Source of the DNA: Terrisporobacter sp.
GTDB lineage: Bacteria; Bacillota_A; Clostridia; Peptostreptococcales; Peptostreptococcaceae
Direction of reading: 5' to 3'
NCBI GenBank assembly: GCA_029851945.1
Contig: JARKUZ010000067.1
Coordinates: 75,058 to 139,057, forward strand
Length of the DNA stretch: 64,000 nucleotides
The translations under genes were made by a program, and so were the position numbers. The notes beneath the pieces are model-generated. The model searched no databases and was not told the DNA's origin. It saw nothing but the letters and a program-made list of their open reading frames with translations. This document shows positions 1 to 10,215 of the stretch, in pieces; within the stretch, counting starts at the first letter, position 1; each line of letters begins with the position of its first letter.

Positions 1-405
1 TTTTAGATTTTCAATATATTCTAATATTTCATAGGCTTTTTCTTTTGCAAATAATCTCATATCAACTGCTACTTGATCATTTCTACTTCTTCCTGTATGT
101 AGCTTTTTGCCTACTTCCCCTATTCTTTTTATTAAATTAATTTCTACAAAACTATGTATATCTTCATAATTACCATCAAGACATAGAACACCATCTTCTA
201 TGTCTTTTTCAATGGATTTTAAACCCTTACTAATTAATTTTCCTTCTTCTTCATTTAATAAGCCAACTTGCACTTGCATATATACATGAGCTAAGCTACC
301 ATTAATATCTTGTTTATATAAAATAGAATCAAAGTCAAAAGACTTATTAAATTCTTCCATTAGTACATTTTCTTCGTCTCTAAAACGACCTCCCCAAAGT
401 TTCAT
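1..405 (-). CDS. argH: Argininosuccinate lyase, N-terminal 135 codons (cut by window edge)
   Basis: This is the 5' part of argH, whose enzyme splits argininosuccinate into arginine and fumarate in the cytosol. Translation from the ATG at 405 gives an MKLWGGRF start, the usual ArgH opening. Near residues 103-117 the motif LHTGRSRNDQVAVDMR appears, which forms part of the family's substrate-binding region. A GGGGTGG ribosome site lies just upstream of the ATG. The gene runs off the left edge, so the catalytic serine loop is not visible. It follows the Cof phosphatase gene on the same strand after 62 bases, with no clear terminator between them. Any companion argG would lie outside this window. 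Confidence 0.95.
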   Translation of the reverse strand, partial: MKLWGGRFRDEENVLMEEFNKSFDFDSILYKQDINGSLAHVYMQVQVGLLNEEEGKLISKGLKSIEKDIEDGVLCLDGNYEDIHSFVEINLIKRIGEVGKKLHTGRSRNDQVAVDMRLFAKEKAYEILEYIENLK

Positions 406-467
406 ATAATCCACCCCTTTAAAAACTTATGATTTAATATTTCTTATAATGGTATCACAATTGCTAA

Positions 468-1307
468 CTATATGCTAAAAGATTTTTCAAAAACTAACTT
501 ATCAATAGCCTTTGCTACACCACTTTCACTATTTGTATCTGTAACATAGTTAGCTATATTTTTTACATCTTCTTCTGCATTCCCCATAGCTACACCTGTT
601 CCCACAAATTCTATCATACTAACATCATTATAATTATCACCAAAAGCAATAATTTCTTCTCTATTGATATTCAATAAATTCGCAAGAAATTCTATAGCCT
701 TACCTTTAGTACTTCCTTCCGACATAATTTCTAAATTATTTCCCCAAGATGAAGTTATTTCAATTCCATCTATTTTGTTCAACTCATTTCTTGTTATATC
801 TATTAAATCCATTCTCTCAAGTTCCATTACATTAAACTTTAGTATATTCTTATTTTTTATATCATCTCTTAAATCTTTTTTAAATATAATTTCCGTTTTA
901 TCTGAAAATACTGTTTTTATAAAATCTATCATCATTTGCTTTTCTTCTTCATTATCATATTTTTGAAGAATTATCTCATCTGTATATATTTGATATTTTA
1001 AATGATATTTATCCAAAGTATCCATTATTCGTATACATTTATCCTCATCTATAGAGTTGCAATATAAGGCTTCATTTGTTATAGGATTCTTTATTATAGA
1101 ACCATTAGATGAAATTATAGGCATCTTTTCCTCTAAAAAATCTATATGAACCTTTGCCGATTCATGAAATCTCCCTGTCGCAAAAACAATTTTTATTCCT
1201 TTATCTTCTGCTTTCTTTAATGCAATTTTATTATCTTTTGTAATCTTATGATCTGTACCTAATACTGTACCATCCATGTCTGTGACTATCATTCTATAAT
1301 TATTCAT
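468..1307 (-). CDS. Cof-type HAD-superfamily phosphatase
   Basis: A 279-residue cytosolic phosphatase of the HAD superfamily, Cof/YbjI-like (subclass IIB). Motif I is DMDGTVLG near residues 10-17, with the nucleophile and acid aspartates. FATGR near residue 42 is the threonine-type motif II region. The GDNYNDVSMIEF stretch near residue 222 is the metal-binding motif IV. Family members dephosphorylate sugar phosphates, FMN or phosphorylated cofactors, and the substrate cannot be read from the sequence. Length is normal for the family. It stands between argH and an antiporter gene whose own terminator separates it from upstream transcription. Confidence 0.9.
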   Translation of the reverse strand: MNNYRMIVTDMDGTVLGTDHKITKDNKIALKKAEDKGIKIVFATGRFHESAKVHIDFLEEKMPIISSNGSIIKNPITNEALYCNSIDEDKCIRIMDTLDKYHLKYQIYTDEIILQKYDNEEEKQMMIDFIKTVFSDKTEIIFKKDLRDDIKNKNILKFNVMELERMDLIDITRNELNKIDGIEITSSWGNNLEIMSEGSTKGKAIEFLANLLNINREEIIAFGDNYNDVSMIEFVGTGVAMGNAEEDVKNIANYVTDTNSESGVAKAIDKLVFEKSFSI

Positions 1308-1410
1308 AAATCTTACCTCATCTCAAAATATTTAGCTATCTTATATCTTATCATAAATAGACTAAATCTAATTTTATAATAATTAATATTTATATCAAAA
1401 ATATTTCCCT

Positions 1411-1447
1411 AAAAAAAATAGTATAAATATTAATTATTTATACTATT
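1411..1447 (-). terminator. Intrinsic terminator after the antiporter gene
   Basis: A perfect 12-bp stem (1417-1428 pairing with 1436-1447) with a 7-base loop is followed on the minus strand by a run of T (plus-strand A run from 1411). It lies 42 bases beyond the antiporter stop codon. Confidence 0.85.
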
Positions 1448-1488
1448 TCATTATATTTTAATATTAAATTCTTGTGTTAATATTCATT

Positions 1489-2751
1489 TTACAAATCTTT
1501 ATGAGCCTCAATTAATGTCTCATCTTCTAATAAATCTAATTTCTTAGCTACAAGCTTAGTATTACTACCTTGAAGTATTAATGTGATAAGTATAGTCATA
1601 AAAACTATAGAAGAGATAATTTCATTTCCAGGTAGTTTCATAGCCGTTATTATACCACAAAGAGCTGCTGGTATAACACCTGTTTCTCTAACCCACATCA
1701 TAAATAATAATTGTTTTTTATTCCATCTAGCTTTTCTATCTACTAATGAACATAATAAAACACATATAGGTCTAACTATGAATATGAATGCTAGTACTGA
1801 AATTAAAGACGGAACAAAATACTTAAATAAAACATCTAATTTTACTTGGCTACCTAATATTATAAAAATACACATTCGACATATAGTACCCAAAGTTTCA
1901 ACAACATTTTTATCTGCATCATAATGTTTTTGATTTAACCACAATTTAAAATTCTGTTTATTACCAGTTATAAGTCCTACTATAAAACATGACATATATC
2001 CACTTCCACCTAAATATGTGGATAGTTCATAAACTATTATAACTGATAATATTGATATAATAGGTGTATAATCCTTAAAAATTCCTTTTGGACTGTCATT
2101 CACTAAAAATAATAATGTAAGTCCTGTAACTACACCTATTATTATACCTATTATAATCATCATAAAAAGATTGTATATATTCTCTTCTAAAGAAAATCTA
2201 CCACCTTGGATGATTGATAATATTGCAACTGTTAATATAGCCCCTGTTGCATCATTTAATGCTGACTCACTTATTACAGTCTGCTTAACTTTTTTATCTA
2301 TTTTAACTTGGTTAAATATAGGTACTATGGTTGCTGGATCTGTAGATGCAATTATAGCACCTGCCAATAAACAAGTCATAAAGCTTGCTTCAAAATTCAA
2401 ATCTATAAATTTACCCATTAAAAATGTAGAAACTGCTACTCCCAATGTTGATAATAATAAAACCGTCACTTTTACATTCTTTAATACTTTTAAACTGACT
2501 TCTTTACCTCCCAAATACAAAATAAATGCTGATCCAAAAGTTAATATTAATTGATTTTCCAATTGAAATTTACTTATATCAATCATATCTAAAACAGATG
2601 GACCTAAAAGTATCCCTACAATTAAAAACAAAACTACATCAGGTATATTTACTAATTCACTTCCCTTACTACAAATAATCCCTGTTATAGCTATTGTTGC
2701 AAAAATAATTAATATCTGATTACATGCTATTTCATGAATGGATGTTTCCAT
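1489..2751 (-). CDS. CPA1-type cation:proton antiporter (NhaP/NHE family)
   Basis: A 420-residue polytopic membrane protein with about a dozen hydrophobic segments. The diagnostic stretch SESALNDATGAI near residues 162-173 carries the Asn-Asp pair typical of electroneutral CPA1 exchangers. TDPATIVP near residue 137 matches the conserved unwound-helix region of the fold. It would exchange Na+ or K+ for protons across the cytoplasmic membrane and so help with pH and salt homeostasis. No C-terminal TrkA-C domain is present, as the protein stops soon after the last membrane segment. It forms a single-gene unit with its own terminator. Ion preference is unknown. Confidence 0.88.
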   Translation of the reverse strand: METSIHEIACNQILIIFATIAITGIICSKGSELVNIPDVVLFLIVGILLGPSVLDMIDISKFQLENQLILTFGSAFILYLGGKEVSLKVLKNVKVTVLLLSTLGVAVSTFLMGKFIDLNFEASFMTCLLAGAIIASTDPATIVPIFNQVKIDKKVKQTVISESALNDATGAILTVAILSIIQGGRFSLEENIYNLFMMIIIGIIIGVVTGLTLLFLVNDSPKGIFKDYTPIISILSVIIVYELSTYLGGSGYMSCFIVGLITGNKQNFKLWLNQKHYDADKNVVETLGTICRMCIFIILGSQVKLDVLFKYFVPSLISVLAFIFIVRPICVLLCSLVDRKARWNKKQLLFMMWVRETGVIPAALCGIITAMKLPGNEIISSIVFMTILITLILQGSNTKLVAKKLDLLEDETLIEAHKDL

Positions 2752-2822
2752 AATATCATCTCCCCACTTTTTTATGACTAATCCTTAAATTATTATTCAA
2801 TAATTTAATTATAGTATTTTAT

Positions 2823-2857
2823 AAAAAAAAATGACCATATACACATGGTCATTTTTT
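2823..2857 (-). terminator. Intrinsic terminator after ridA
   Basis: A 13-bp stem (2826-2838 with 2845-2857) encloses a 6-base loop with A/T tails on both sides, so it can work in either direction. It ends ridA transcription before the antiporter gene. Confidence 0.85.
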
Positions 2858-2882
2858 GTTAAATTTATGTTATGTTAAATTA

Positions 2883-3266
2883 TTATTTAACTACTGCTAT
2901 TACTTCTATTTCAACTTTTACGTCTTTAGGTAATCTAGCAACTTCTACACAAGCTCTAGCTGGTTTATTTTCTCCAAAGTATTCAGCATAAACTTCGTTT
3001 ATTTGAGCAAATTCGTTCATATCTTTTATGAAAACTGTAGTTTTAACTACATCAGAGAAATCAGCTCCTGCTTCTTTTAATATAGCTTGTAAGTTTTTTA
3101 AAGATTGAGCAGTTTGTGCTTTAACATCTCCTTCTACTATTTCCATTGTTTCTGGAACGAAAGGAACTTGTCCTGATATAAATAATAAATTTCCAGCTTT
3201 TATAGCTTGAGAGTATGGACCTATTGCCGCTGGCGCATTGTTTGTATGTATCACTTCATGTTTCAT
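2883..3266 (-). CDS. ridA: RidA family reactive intermediate deaminase
   Basis: A 127-residue YjgF/YER057c/UK114 protein that hydrolyses reactive enamine and imine intermediates made by PLP enzymes such as threonine dehydratase. Length is exactly typical. Visible family marks are [13 protein letters not shown] near residues 10-22, the conserved arginine in KPARACVEV near residues 101-109, and the glutamate in VEIEVIA near residues 117-123. It acts as a cytosolic homotrimer. An AGGAGG site lies 7 bases before the ATG. It is a single-gene unit bounded by terminators on both sides. Confidence 0.95.
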   Translation of the reverse strand: MKHEVIHTNNAPAAIGPYSQAIKAGNLLFISGQVPFVPETMEIVEGDVKAQTAQSLKNLQAILKEAGADFSDVVKTTVFIKDMNEFAQINEVYAEYFGENKPARACVEVARLPKDVKVEIEVIAVVK

Positions 3267-3433
3267 GTTATATAACCTCCTAAAATATGTTTATAAAACA
3301 TTTCCCTATATTATTATACTACCTATAACAAACATTGTATATATATTATTTGCAGTTACTCTTTCATTATGATATAAAACTTTCGATTAATTTATTAAAA
3401 ATATAACAATACTATATACATTTATATTATCAC

Positions 3434-3483
3434 CTCAAATAAAAAGATTACCTCCTTTAAATTAGGTAATCTTTTTATTTGAG
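3434..3483. terminator. Intrinsic terminator between mglC and ridA
   Basis: A 20-bp perfect inverted repeat (3434-3453 with 3464-3483) and a 10-base loop, with A/T-rich arms that supply T runs in either direction. It closes the mglBAC operon. Confidence 0.85.
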
Positions 3484-3504
3484 ATAAATTTCTATTTTCA
3501 AAAA

Positions 3505-4533
3505 TTATTTTTTCTTCATATATTTTCTTGTATCTAATGCAACTGCTGCTATTATAATTATACCTTTGATTATAAACTGTAAATATGTACTTACACCTAT
3601 AAACGAAAGTCCATAGTTAAGAACTTGGAATATAAGAACACCTGTTATTATTCCTCCTATACTACCAACACCACCAGCGAAAGAAACTCCACCGACAACA
3701 CAAGCTGCTATGGCATCCATCTCATACATAAATCCAGTATTATTTGTTGCAGAACCAACTCTAGCTGCTTCTAGAGATCCTGCAAGACCATATAATACTC
3801 CTGCTATTATATATATTATAATTAAGTTTCTAGCAACGTTAACTCCAGATACTTCTGCTGCTTCTGGGTTTCCACCTATGGCAAACATATTTTTACCAAG
3901 CTTAGTTTTATTCCATATAAACCACATTATTACACAAGCAATCACTGCATATATTATAAGGTATGGTAATCTAAAGCTTCCAATTTCTATAGCACCTGAT
4001 GCTAAGTTTTTAAAGTTTTTAGCAAGACCAGCTATTGGTTGAGCTCCGTATGGTGGTCTATCAAAGTATAAACTTGTAATACCATAAGCTAAAAGCATAG
4101 TACCCATAGTTGCTATGAATGGAGGTGTTTTTAATTTTGCAACAGCTAAACCATTTATCCCTCCCATGAATCCACATATAGCCATAGCTAATAAAATAGG
4201 TACAAATAAAGGTAATTCTTGCATGTTTGGATACATACGATAAGCATAATCAGTAGCTTGAAGTAATGATGCAGATACAACTGCTGCCAAACCTATAATA
4301 CGACCTGCAGAAAGGTCTGTACCTTGAGTTACAATTATACCACCAACCCCTAGTGCTATAATCATACGTGTAGAACATTGCGCTAATATGTTTGTTAAGT
4401 TCTTAATAGAAAGAAAACTAGGTTCTATAGCAATTATTCCTATCAATAAAAATACAAGAACTATTGTTATTGCATTATTGCCTGCCCATTCTTTAAAATT
4501 AAATCCTGATTTTTTACTAGTTAGTGACTGCAT
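3505..4533 (-). CDS. mglC: Galactose/methyl-galactoside ABC transporter permease
   Basis: The 342-residue membrane permease of the MglBAC sugar importer, of the BPD_transp_2 (RbsC/MglC) type, with 8-10 hydrophobic helices. The stretch [18 protein letters not shown] near residue 215 is the family's cytoplasmic coupling region. It accepts sugar from MglB and is driven by MglA. The start codon lies 17 bases inside mglA, an overlap typical of translational coupling. A GGGGGAGA ribosome site sits 9 bases upstream. The paralogous ribose permease RbsC is the main alternative, but the binding protein of this operon is MglB-like. Confidence 0.9.
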   Translation of the reverse strand: MQSLTSKKSGFNFKEWAGNNAITIVLVFLLIGIIAIEPSFLSIKNLTNILAQCSTRMIIALGVGGIIVTQGTDLSAGRIIGLAAVVSASLLQATDYAYRMYPNMQELPLFVPILLAMAICGFMGGINGLAVAKLKTPPFIATMGTMLLAYGITSLYFDRPPYGAQPIAGLAKNFKNLASGAIEIGSFRLPYLIIYAVIACVIMWFIWNKTKLGKNMFAIGGNPEAAEVSGVNVARNLIIIYIIAGVLYGLAGSLEAARVGSATNNTGFMYEMDAIAACVVGGVSFAGGVGSIGGIITGVLIFQVLNYGLSFIGVSTYLQFIIKGIIIIAAVALDTRKYMKKK

Positions 4534-6058
4534 CTTTGTTATTCTCCCCCTCTATAAACTTCGCTGATAATTTCATTATCTCTTCTTGCGTAGTATTTTT
4601 TGAATCAACAATTCCAGCAACTCTACCGTTACTCATAACTAATATTCTATCTGTTACACCTATAAGCTCCGGCATTTCAGAAGATATCATGATAATCCCC
4701 TTCTCCTTACTTGCCAAGTCGTTTATAAGTTGATAAATTTCATATTTAGCACCTACATCTATCCCCCTCGTAGGCTCATCTAACATAAGAATTTCTGGAT
4801 TTGTTAAAAGCCATCTACCAATTATGACTTTTTGTTGGTTACCTCCAGATAAACTTCCTATGTTAGTTTTTTGTGAAGGAGTCTTAACATTCATAGATTC
4901 TATTACCCATTTTGTATCCTTCTCCATTTTTTTATCAGATAAAAAGCACCCATTCACTTTATATTTTCCCATATTAGATATTATAGAATTAAAATTAATA
5001 CTTAATTGTGGGAATATACCTGTACTTCTTCTTTCCTCTGTTACTAGTGCAAAACCATTTGTTATAGCTTTTTTAGGCGAAGTATTTTTTATAACATTAC
5101 TATGTAGCTTTACTTCTCCACTTTCTATATGTCTCATTCCAAATAATGCTTCTACAATTTCTGTTCTCTTAGATCCAACTAAACCTGCAATCCCAAGAAT
5201 TTCTCCTTTTCTAAGTTTAAAACTTACATCTTTAAATCCAAATTTATTACCTTCCGTAATTCCTTCAACTTCTAAAATCACTTCTCCTGGATGGTTATCT
5301 TTTGGTGGAAATCTGTTTGACATATCTCTACCAACCATCATACTTATTATAATATCTGTTGTTAAATCTGATGCATTTTTAGTCCCTATTAATTGACCAT
5401 CTCTCATAACTGTAACTTCATCTGAGATTTTTAAGATTTCTTCCATCTTGTGTGAAATGTAAATTATAGCTACATTATCTTTTTTAAGCTTGTTTATTAT
5501 TCTAAATAGGTGGTCTACTTCCTTTTCTGTAAGAGAAGAAGTTGGCTCATCCATTACTATAACCTTGGAGTTATAAGACACAGCTTTTGCTATTTCTATC
5601 ATTTGCATTTGTGATACAGATAAGTTTCCAACCTTCTCTCTTGGATCCAAGTCTATATCTAAGTCTTTAAATATTTTTTTTGTATCTTCATACATTTTAT
5701 TTTCATCTATAAATAATCCTTTTTTAGGATATCTTCCAAGCCAAATATTATCTAATATATTTCTTTGTCTAACCTGATTTAACTCTTGATGTACCATCGA
5801 TACACCATTATCTAGAGCTTGTCTAGTATTTTGAAATTCTATTTCTCTTCCTCCTAAGAAGATTTTTCCACCATTTTTTTTATAGATGCCAAATAAGCAT
5901 TTCATTAATGTTGATTTACCAGCTCCATTTTCTCCCATAAGAGCATGTACTGTCCCTGGTCTAACATTTAAACTTACATTATCTAACGCCTTTACCCCTG
6001 GAAATTCTTTAGTGATATCTACCATTTGTAGTATAAATCTATTGTTAACCTTTTCCAA
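4517..6058 (-). CDS. mglA: Galactose/methyl-galactoside ABC transporter ATPase (double domain)
   Basis: A 513-residue tandem ATPase of the sugar-importer class. The first half has an intact Walker A (GENGAGKST near residue 43), signature [14 protein letters not shown] and Walker B VIVMDEP. The second half has a degenerate Walker A (GLVGSKRTE) but a canonical LSGGNQQKV signature and LMLDEP. One intact and one degenerate site is the normal pattern for MglA and RbsA. It energises MglC on the inner membrane face. It lies 115 bases downstream of mglB and overlaps mglC by 17 bases. Confidence 0.93.
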   Translation of the reverse strand: MEKVNNRFILQMVDITKEFPGVKALDNVSLNVRPGTVHALMGENGAGKSTLMKCLFGIYKKNGGKIFLGGREIEFQNTRQALDNGVSMVHQELNQVRQRNILDNIWLGRYPKKGLFIDENKMYEDTKKIFKDLDIDLDPREKVGNLSVSQMQMIEIAKAVSYNSKVIVMDEPTSSLTEKEVDHLFRIINKLKKDNVAIIYISHKMEEILKISDEVTVMRDGQLIGTKNASDLTTDIIISMMVGRDMSNRFPPKDNHPGEVILEVEGITEGNKFGFKDVSFKLRKGEILGIAGLVGSKRTEIVEALFGMRHIESGEVKLHSNVIKNTSPKKAITNGFALVTEERRSTGIFPQLSINFNSIISNMGKYKVNGCFLSDKKMEKDTKWVIESMNVKTPSQKTNIGSLSGGNQQKVIIGRWLLTNPEILMLDEPTRGIDVGAKYEIYQLINDLASKEKGIIMISSEMPELIGVTDRILVMSNGRVAGIVDSKNTTQEEIMKLSAKFIEGENNKDAVTN

Positions 6059-6106
6059 AAGTTGCTACCCCCTTTAGACCTTCATAATCTTTACTATTAC
6101 TTTAGC

Positions 6107-6140
6107 ACCTAAGAAGATACAGAATTCGTACTTCTTAGGT
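6107..6140 (-). other. Stem-loop between mglB and mglA, probable mRNA-stabilising element
   Basis: A 10-bp perfect stem (6107-6116 with 6131-6140), extended inward by three more pairs, lies in the 115-base gap between mglB and mglA. It has no T run on the transcript, so it is unlikely to terminate. Such hairpins 3' of binding-protein genes usually protect that mRNA from 3' exonucleases, letting the binding protein be made in excess over ATPase and permease. That role is inference. Confidence 0.55.
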
Positions 6141-6173
6141 ACTAAGATTTTATATTCTATTTAGTTAGTAATA

Positions 6174-7202
6174 TTACTTAGCATCATCTAGATTATCTTT
6201 AGTTATACCTACATATGAAACACGAAGAGCCTTATTATCATCTAGTTTCCAATCAGTTCCTTCAACTGGATCTTTTCCATTAGCTAAATTTAAACTTAAA
6301 TCTATAACAGCTTTTGCTTGGTTTTTAGCATCATTTAATACTGTACCTATAACTTTACCTTCTTCAATTAAAGTTACTATTTCTGGTATAGCATCAACAC
6401 CTACAACAGGCATAAATTTGTCACCTTTGAAGTATCCTTCTTTTTCTAATGATGCAACTGCTCCAGAAGCCATACCATCATTGTTACATATAACGAATTC
6501 TATTTTATCACCAAATTTAGCTAACCATGCATCCATTTTTTCAGTAGCTTTAGCAGCATCCCACATTCCTGTATCTATTGCTAATTCTTCTGTTTCTATT
6601 CCTTTTTCATTTAAAGTTTTTACAGACCACTCAGTTCTTGCTTCTGCATCTGGATGACCTGGTTCACCTTTTATCATAACATATTGGATTTTTCCATCTC
6701 CATTTTTATCCCATTTTTCTTTATTAGCTTCCCATTGCTTAGCTATTACTTCACCTTGCATTACCCCTGATTCTTTTGAGTCAGTACCTACATAGTAAGC
6801 TTTATCATAGCTTGCTAGAGCATCAGCGTCTGGCTCTTTATTAAAGAATATTACTGGTAAATCAGCAGCTTCTGCTTTTTCTATAACTGATTCTGCAGCT
6901 TTTGGGTCAACTAAATTTATTGCTAAAACTTTTGCTCCCTTAGTAATCATAGTATCAATTTGATCCAATTGTTTTGCTTGGTCGTTTTGAGAATCATCAA
7001 CTGTTAATTCAGCTACACCTTCGGCATTTGTTTTTAACTCTCTAGCAACTGATGATATAAAATTATCGTCAGCTTTATAAACAGTTGCACCTATTTTTGG
7101 TAACTCAGCAGAATCTCCTTTTCCTCCCCCTGAGCTACACCCTACCATAGAAAATAACATCATAGTTGATAGACCTAGTGCTAAAATACCTTTTTTATTC
7201 AT
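6174..7202 (-). CDS. mglB: Galactose/glucose-binding lipoprotein of the Mgl importer
   Basis: A 342-residue type I periplasmic-binding-fold protein. A signal peptide ends in the lipobox SMVGC near residues 18-22, so it is anchored to the outer membrane face by a lipidated cysteine. The Ca2+-binding loop of MglB is visible (DKNGDGKIQ near residues 164-172), followed by KGEPGHPDAEART, which closely resembles enterobacterial MglB. This identifies galactose/glucose rather than ribose as the probable ligand. The ribosome site is GGGGGGAGA 7 bases before the ATG. It is the first gene of mglBAC, behind a sigma-A promoter and a LacI-type palindrome. Confidence 0.93.
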   Translation of the reverse strand: MNKKGILALGLSTMMLFSMVGCSSGGGKGDSAELPKIGATVYKADDNFISSVARELKTNAEGVAELTVDDSQNDQAKQLDQIDTMITKGAKVLAINLVDPKAAESVIEKAEAADLPVIFFNKEPDADALASYDKAYYVGTDSKESGVMQGEVIAKQWEANKEKWDKNGDGKIQYVMIKGEPGHPDAEARTEWSVKTLNEKGIETEELAIDTGMWDAAKATEKMDAWLAKFGDKIEFVICNNDGMASGAVASLEKEGYFKGDKFMPVVGVDAIPEIVTLIEEGKVIGTVLNDAKNQAKAVIDLSLNLANGKDPVEGTDWKLDDNKALRVSYVGITKDNLDDAK

Positions 7203-7240
7203 TATTAATCTCCCCCCAAAATTAAAAATTCTACGTTTTA

Positions 7241-7250
7241 AAAACGTTTT
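7241..7250. promoter_or_regulatory. Candidate LacI/GalR-family operator (AAAACGTTTT)
   Basis: A perfect 10-bp palindrome with the central CG typical of LacI-family and CcpA operators lies 8 bases downstream of the mglB -10 box, where a bound repressor would block transcription. The flanking sequence only partly matches the CcpA cre consensus. The regulator gene is not in this window. Confidence 0.4.
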
Positions 7251-7257
7251 CCATTTA

Positions 7258-7286
7258 ATTATAGAAGATTATTTGTGAAGATTCAA
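7258..7286 (-). promoter_or_regulatory. Sigma-A promoter of mglBAC
   Basis: On the minus strand, TTGAAT (7281-7286) and TATAAT (7258-7263) are separated by exactly 17 bases. The start of transcription would fall next to the AAAACGTTTT palindrome. Confidence 0.7.
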
Positions 7287-7333
7287 TAAACTGCTATTTT
7301 TTCATATTTTTTTTTATTTTATGTGAAATTTAA

Positions 7334-7372
7334 TTTTTTTACTATTTTTTACCGTTTTTTTACTGTTTTTTT
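7334..7372. other. Four helically phased A-tracts upstream of the mglB promoter
   Basis: T runs of 6-7 bases (A-tracts on the minus strand) begin at 7334, 7345, 7355 and 7366, that is every 10-11 bases, one turn of DNA. Such phasing gives intrinsic curvature. The block lies about 50-90 bases upstream of the -35 box. Confidence 0.6.
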
Positions 7373-7391
7373 CTATAAATATATTGTTCAT

Positions 7392-7429
7392 AAAAAAAAG
7401 CATATTTCATAATTGAAGTATGCTTTTTT
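7392..7429 (-). terminator. Intrinsic terminator of leuS
   Basis: A long stem (about 7393-7407 with 7415-7429, one G-U pair) followed on the minus strand by a run of eight T. It lies just beyond the leuS stop codon. Confidence 0.85.
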
Positions 7430-7436
7430 ACTGAGA

Positions 7437-9857
7437 TTATTTTACAACTATATTTATTAATTTTTTAGGAACAGCAATAACTTTTACTATATTTTTACCT
7501 TCTATTGCTACTTTAACTTTATCATTTTCTAAAGCTACTTTTTCCATATCCTCTTTTGATATATTAGTATCCATAGATATTTTAGCTCTTAATTTTCCAT
7601 TAACTTGAACAATTACTTCAACTTCATCTTGAACTAAAGCTGCTTCATCATATTTAGGCCAACTTATATCAAATACACTACCTTCTTTACCTATCATAGT
7701 CCATAATTCTTCACCAACATGTGGAGTAAACGGTGCTAAGATAGTTACTATAGTTTCAATACCTTCTCTTATTATTCCTTCATTTCTAGTATCTAACTCT
7801 TTATATTTGTACATTTCGTTTATTAATTCCATTAATGCTGCTATAGCAGTATTAAATCCGAATTTTTCACTTAAATCAGCAGTTACTTTTTTAAGCGTTG
7901 AATGTATAACTAATCTCATAGCCTTATCTTCTTTTGTTACAGCCTTTACTTCTGCATTAGATTTAGCTATTTTAGCTAATTCATCTACTAATCTATAAAC
8001 TCTATTTATAAATCTGAAACATCCTTCAACACCTTGCTCAGACCAGTCTAAATCTCTTTCTGGTGGAGCTGCGAATAATACAAATAATCTAGCCGTATCT
8101 GCACCATACTCGTCTATTATTTCAAGAGGTGATACGGTATTTCCTTTAGACTTACTCATTTTGCTACCATTCATTAAAACCATACCTTGAGTTAATAAGT
8201 TTTTAAATGGCTCATCAAAATCAACCATTCCCATTGATTTAAACGCTTTAATAAAGAATCTAGCATAAAGTAAGTGCATTATAGCATGCTCTACCCCACC
8301 TATGTATTGATCAACTGGCATCCATTTATTTACCATTTCTGTACTAAATGGTTCCTCAGTATTTTTAGGGTCTATGTATCTTAAGAAATACCAAGATGAA
8401 TCTACAAAAGTATCCATAGTATCAACTTCTCTTCTTGCTTCTTTTCCACAGTGTGGACATGGAGTAGTTTTAAATGCTTGCGAAGTTGTAAGTGGAGAAT
8501 CTCCTTTTCCTGTGAATTCTACATCTGTTGGTAATAATACTGGTAAGTCTTTTTTATCTACTGGTACTATTCCACAATCATCACAATAAACAACTGGTAT
8601 TGGACATCCCCAATATCTTTGTCTAGATAATAACCAGTCTCTTAATCTGTAGTTAGTAGTCTTTTTACCTCTATTATCTTTAGCTAGTTTTTCAACTATT
8701 TTTTCAAATGCTTCAGAAGCATCCATACCATTAAATTCTTCTGAATTTATCATTTTATTATCTTCATCTATAACTGGTATTACTTCTAAATCATATTTCT
8801 TAGCAAAATCACCATCTCTATCATCATGAGCTGGAACTGCCATTATTGCACCAGTACCATAATCAGCTAATACATAATTTGCTATCCAAACTGGTATTTT
8901 CTTACCATTTACTGGATTTATTACATATTTACCTATAAACATACCTTCTTTTTCAACATCAGAAGAAGTTCTTTCTATTTCAGTTTTAGTATGCATTTTA
9001 GCTATAAAAGCATTTACATCTTCTTCATACTCACTTCCTGCAACTAACTCTTGAACTAGTTCACTTTCTGGAGCTAAAACCATAAATGTAACACCGTAAG
9101 TAGTATCTGGTCTAGTAGTATAAACTGTTATAGATTTATCAGTTTCATCTACATCAAATACTAATTCAGCACCTTCTGATTTTCCTATCCAGTTTTTTTG
9201 CATTGTTTTAACTTTTTCTGGCCAACCATCTAATTTATCTAAATCATTTAATAATTCTTCTGCAAAAGCAGTAGTTTTGAAATACCATTGTTCTAAGTCT
9301 TTCTTAACTACTACAGTATCACATCTTTCACATTGACCTTGTACAACTTGCTCGTTAGCAAGAACAGTCTCACAAGATGGGCACCAGTTAACGAAAGATT
9401 TTTTCTTGTAAGCAAGTCCAGCTTCTAAGAATTTTAAGAATATTTCTTGAGTAAATCTATAATATTCTGGTGTAGAAGTAGCTACTTCTCTTTCCCAATC
9501 ATAACTTAATCCTAGTAACTTTAATTGACCTTTCATGTCTTCTATATTTTCCATAGTCCATTTATGTGGATGTATTCCATGCTTTATAGCAGCATTTTCA
9601 GCTGGTAAACCAAATGAATCCCATCCCATCGGATGAAGTACATTGTACCCTTCCATTTTCTTAAATCTAGCAACTACATCACCTATAGAGTAGTTTCTAA
9701 CATGTCCCATATGTATTTTCCCAGATGGGTATGGGAACATTTCTAAAGTGTAGTAATTTGGCTTTGAAGTATCAGTTGTATCAGTTTTATATTGATTATC
9801 TTCAACCCATTTTTGTTGCCATTTTTTTTCAATTTTCTTGAAATTATAAACGCTCAT
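7437..9857 (-). CDS. leuS: Leucyl-tRNA synthetase
   Basis: The 806-residue class Ia synthetase that charges tRNA-Leu. The HIGH motif appears as HMGH at residues 49-52 and KMSKS at residues 566-570. A zinc-knuckle-like CPSC...CERC region lies near residues 159-179, and the CP1 editing domain (TTRPDTTYG near residue 250) is present. The C-terminal anticodon-binding part contains the usual [11 protein letters not shown] stretch. Length matches bacterial LeuRS. It is controlled by a T-box leader with its own promoter upstream, so uncharged tRNA-Leu should switch expression on. Confidence 0.98.
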   Translation of the reverse strand: MSVYNFKKIEKKWQQKWVEDNQYKTDTTDTSKPNYYTLEMFPYPSGKIHMGHVRNYSIGDVVARFKKMEGYNVLHPMGWDSFGLPAENAAIKHGIHPHKWTMENIEDMKGQLKLLGLSYDWEREVATSTPEYYRFTQEIFLKFLEAGLAYKKKSFVNWCPSCETVLANEQVVQGQCERCDTVVVKKDLEQWYFKTTAFAEELLNDLDKLDGWPEKVKTMQKNWIGKSEGAELVFDVDETDKSITVYTTRPDTTYGVTFMVLAPESELVQELVAGSEYEEDVNAFIAKMHTKTEIERTSSDVEKEGMFIGKYVINPVNGKKIPVWIANYVLADYGTGAIMAVPAHDDRDGDFAKKYDLEVIPVIDEDNKMINSEEFNGMDASEAFEKIVEKLAKDNRGKKTTNYRLRDWLLSRQRYWGCPIPVVYCDDCGIVPVDKKDLPVLLPTDVEFTGKGDSPLTTSQAFKTTPCPHCGKEARREVDTMDTFVDSSWYFLRYIDPKNTEEPFSTEMVNKWMPVDQYIGGVEHAIMHLLYARFFIKAFKSMGMVDFDEPFKNLLTQGMVLMNGSKMSKSKGNTVSPLEIIDEYGADTARLFVLFAAPPERDLDWSEQGVEGCFRFINRVYRLVDELAKIAKSNAEVKAVTKEDKAMRLVIHSTLKKVTADLSEKFGFNTAIAALMELINEMYKYKELDTRNEGIIREGIETIVTILAPFTPHVGEELWTMIGKEGSVFDISWPKYDEAALVQDEVEVIVQVNGKLRAKISMDTNISKEDMEKVALENDKVKVAIEGKNIVKVIAVPKKLINIVVK

Positions 9858-9946
9858 TATTTGCCTCCTCTGTTAATTTATTGAAATAATTACCATAGAT
9901 AATAGTTTATCCAATTTAACAAATTTTACTTTGTTTTATAAATATT

Positions 9947-10180
9947 AAAAAATCCCCGTCCTAAACTTTACGTTTAGGGACGAGGATATATTTTCGCGGT
10001 ACCACCCTAATTAGTTTACAAAAGTAAACTCTCTTAGATAGTCTTTATGCCAACTACGGCCAAATAATATGATGTTAGCAAGTTCAAAAATAGCTTATAT
10101 TAGTTTTCAGCACCCACTAACTCTCTGTAATAAGCAAAATTTTCTACTACTCTAACTTATTTGAATTTATTCTTTATTTT
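9947..10180 (-). promoter_or_regulatory. T-box riboswitch of leuS (specifier CUU, leucine)
   Basis: The conserved T-box sequence AGGGTGGTACCGCG is at 9995-10008 on the minus strand. A terminator stem (about 9952-9965 with 9972-9987) ending in a T run at 9947-9952 follows it. Upstream, stem I shows the GGGTGCTGAAAACTAA apical region, and a GAACTTG specifier segment around 10079-10085 presents the leucine codon CTT at 10080-10082. Uncharged tRNA-Leu binding would stabilise the antiterminator and allow leuS transcription. Mechanism is from known T-boxes. The specifier assignment is by eye. Confidence 0.92.
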
Positions 10181-10186
10181 TATATA

Positions 10187-10215
10187 ATATTAGCACTTTT
10201 ATGCTAAAGTGTCAA
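10187..10215 (-). promoter_or_regulatory. Sigma-A promoter of the leuS T-box transcript
   Basis: Minus-strand TTGACA (10210-10215) and TAATAT (10187-10192) are 17 bases apart. The -35 box lies inside the last codons of rsfS, so leuS has its own promoter overlapping the end of the upstream gene. Confidence 0.75.

Noticed and set aside
664..966. Plus-strand open frame of 100 codons
   Set aside because: It lies wholly inside the Cof phosphatase gene on the other strand, has no ribosome site, and its protein is a typical antisense-frame translation.
1029..1037. TATTCGTAT word matching the ECF -10 element
   Set aside because: It lies inside the Cof coding region, and AAAACT is absent at the required distance.
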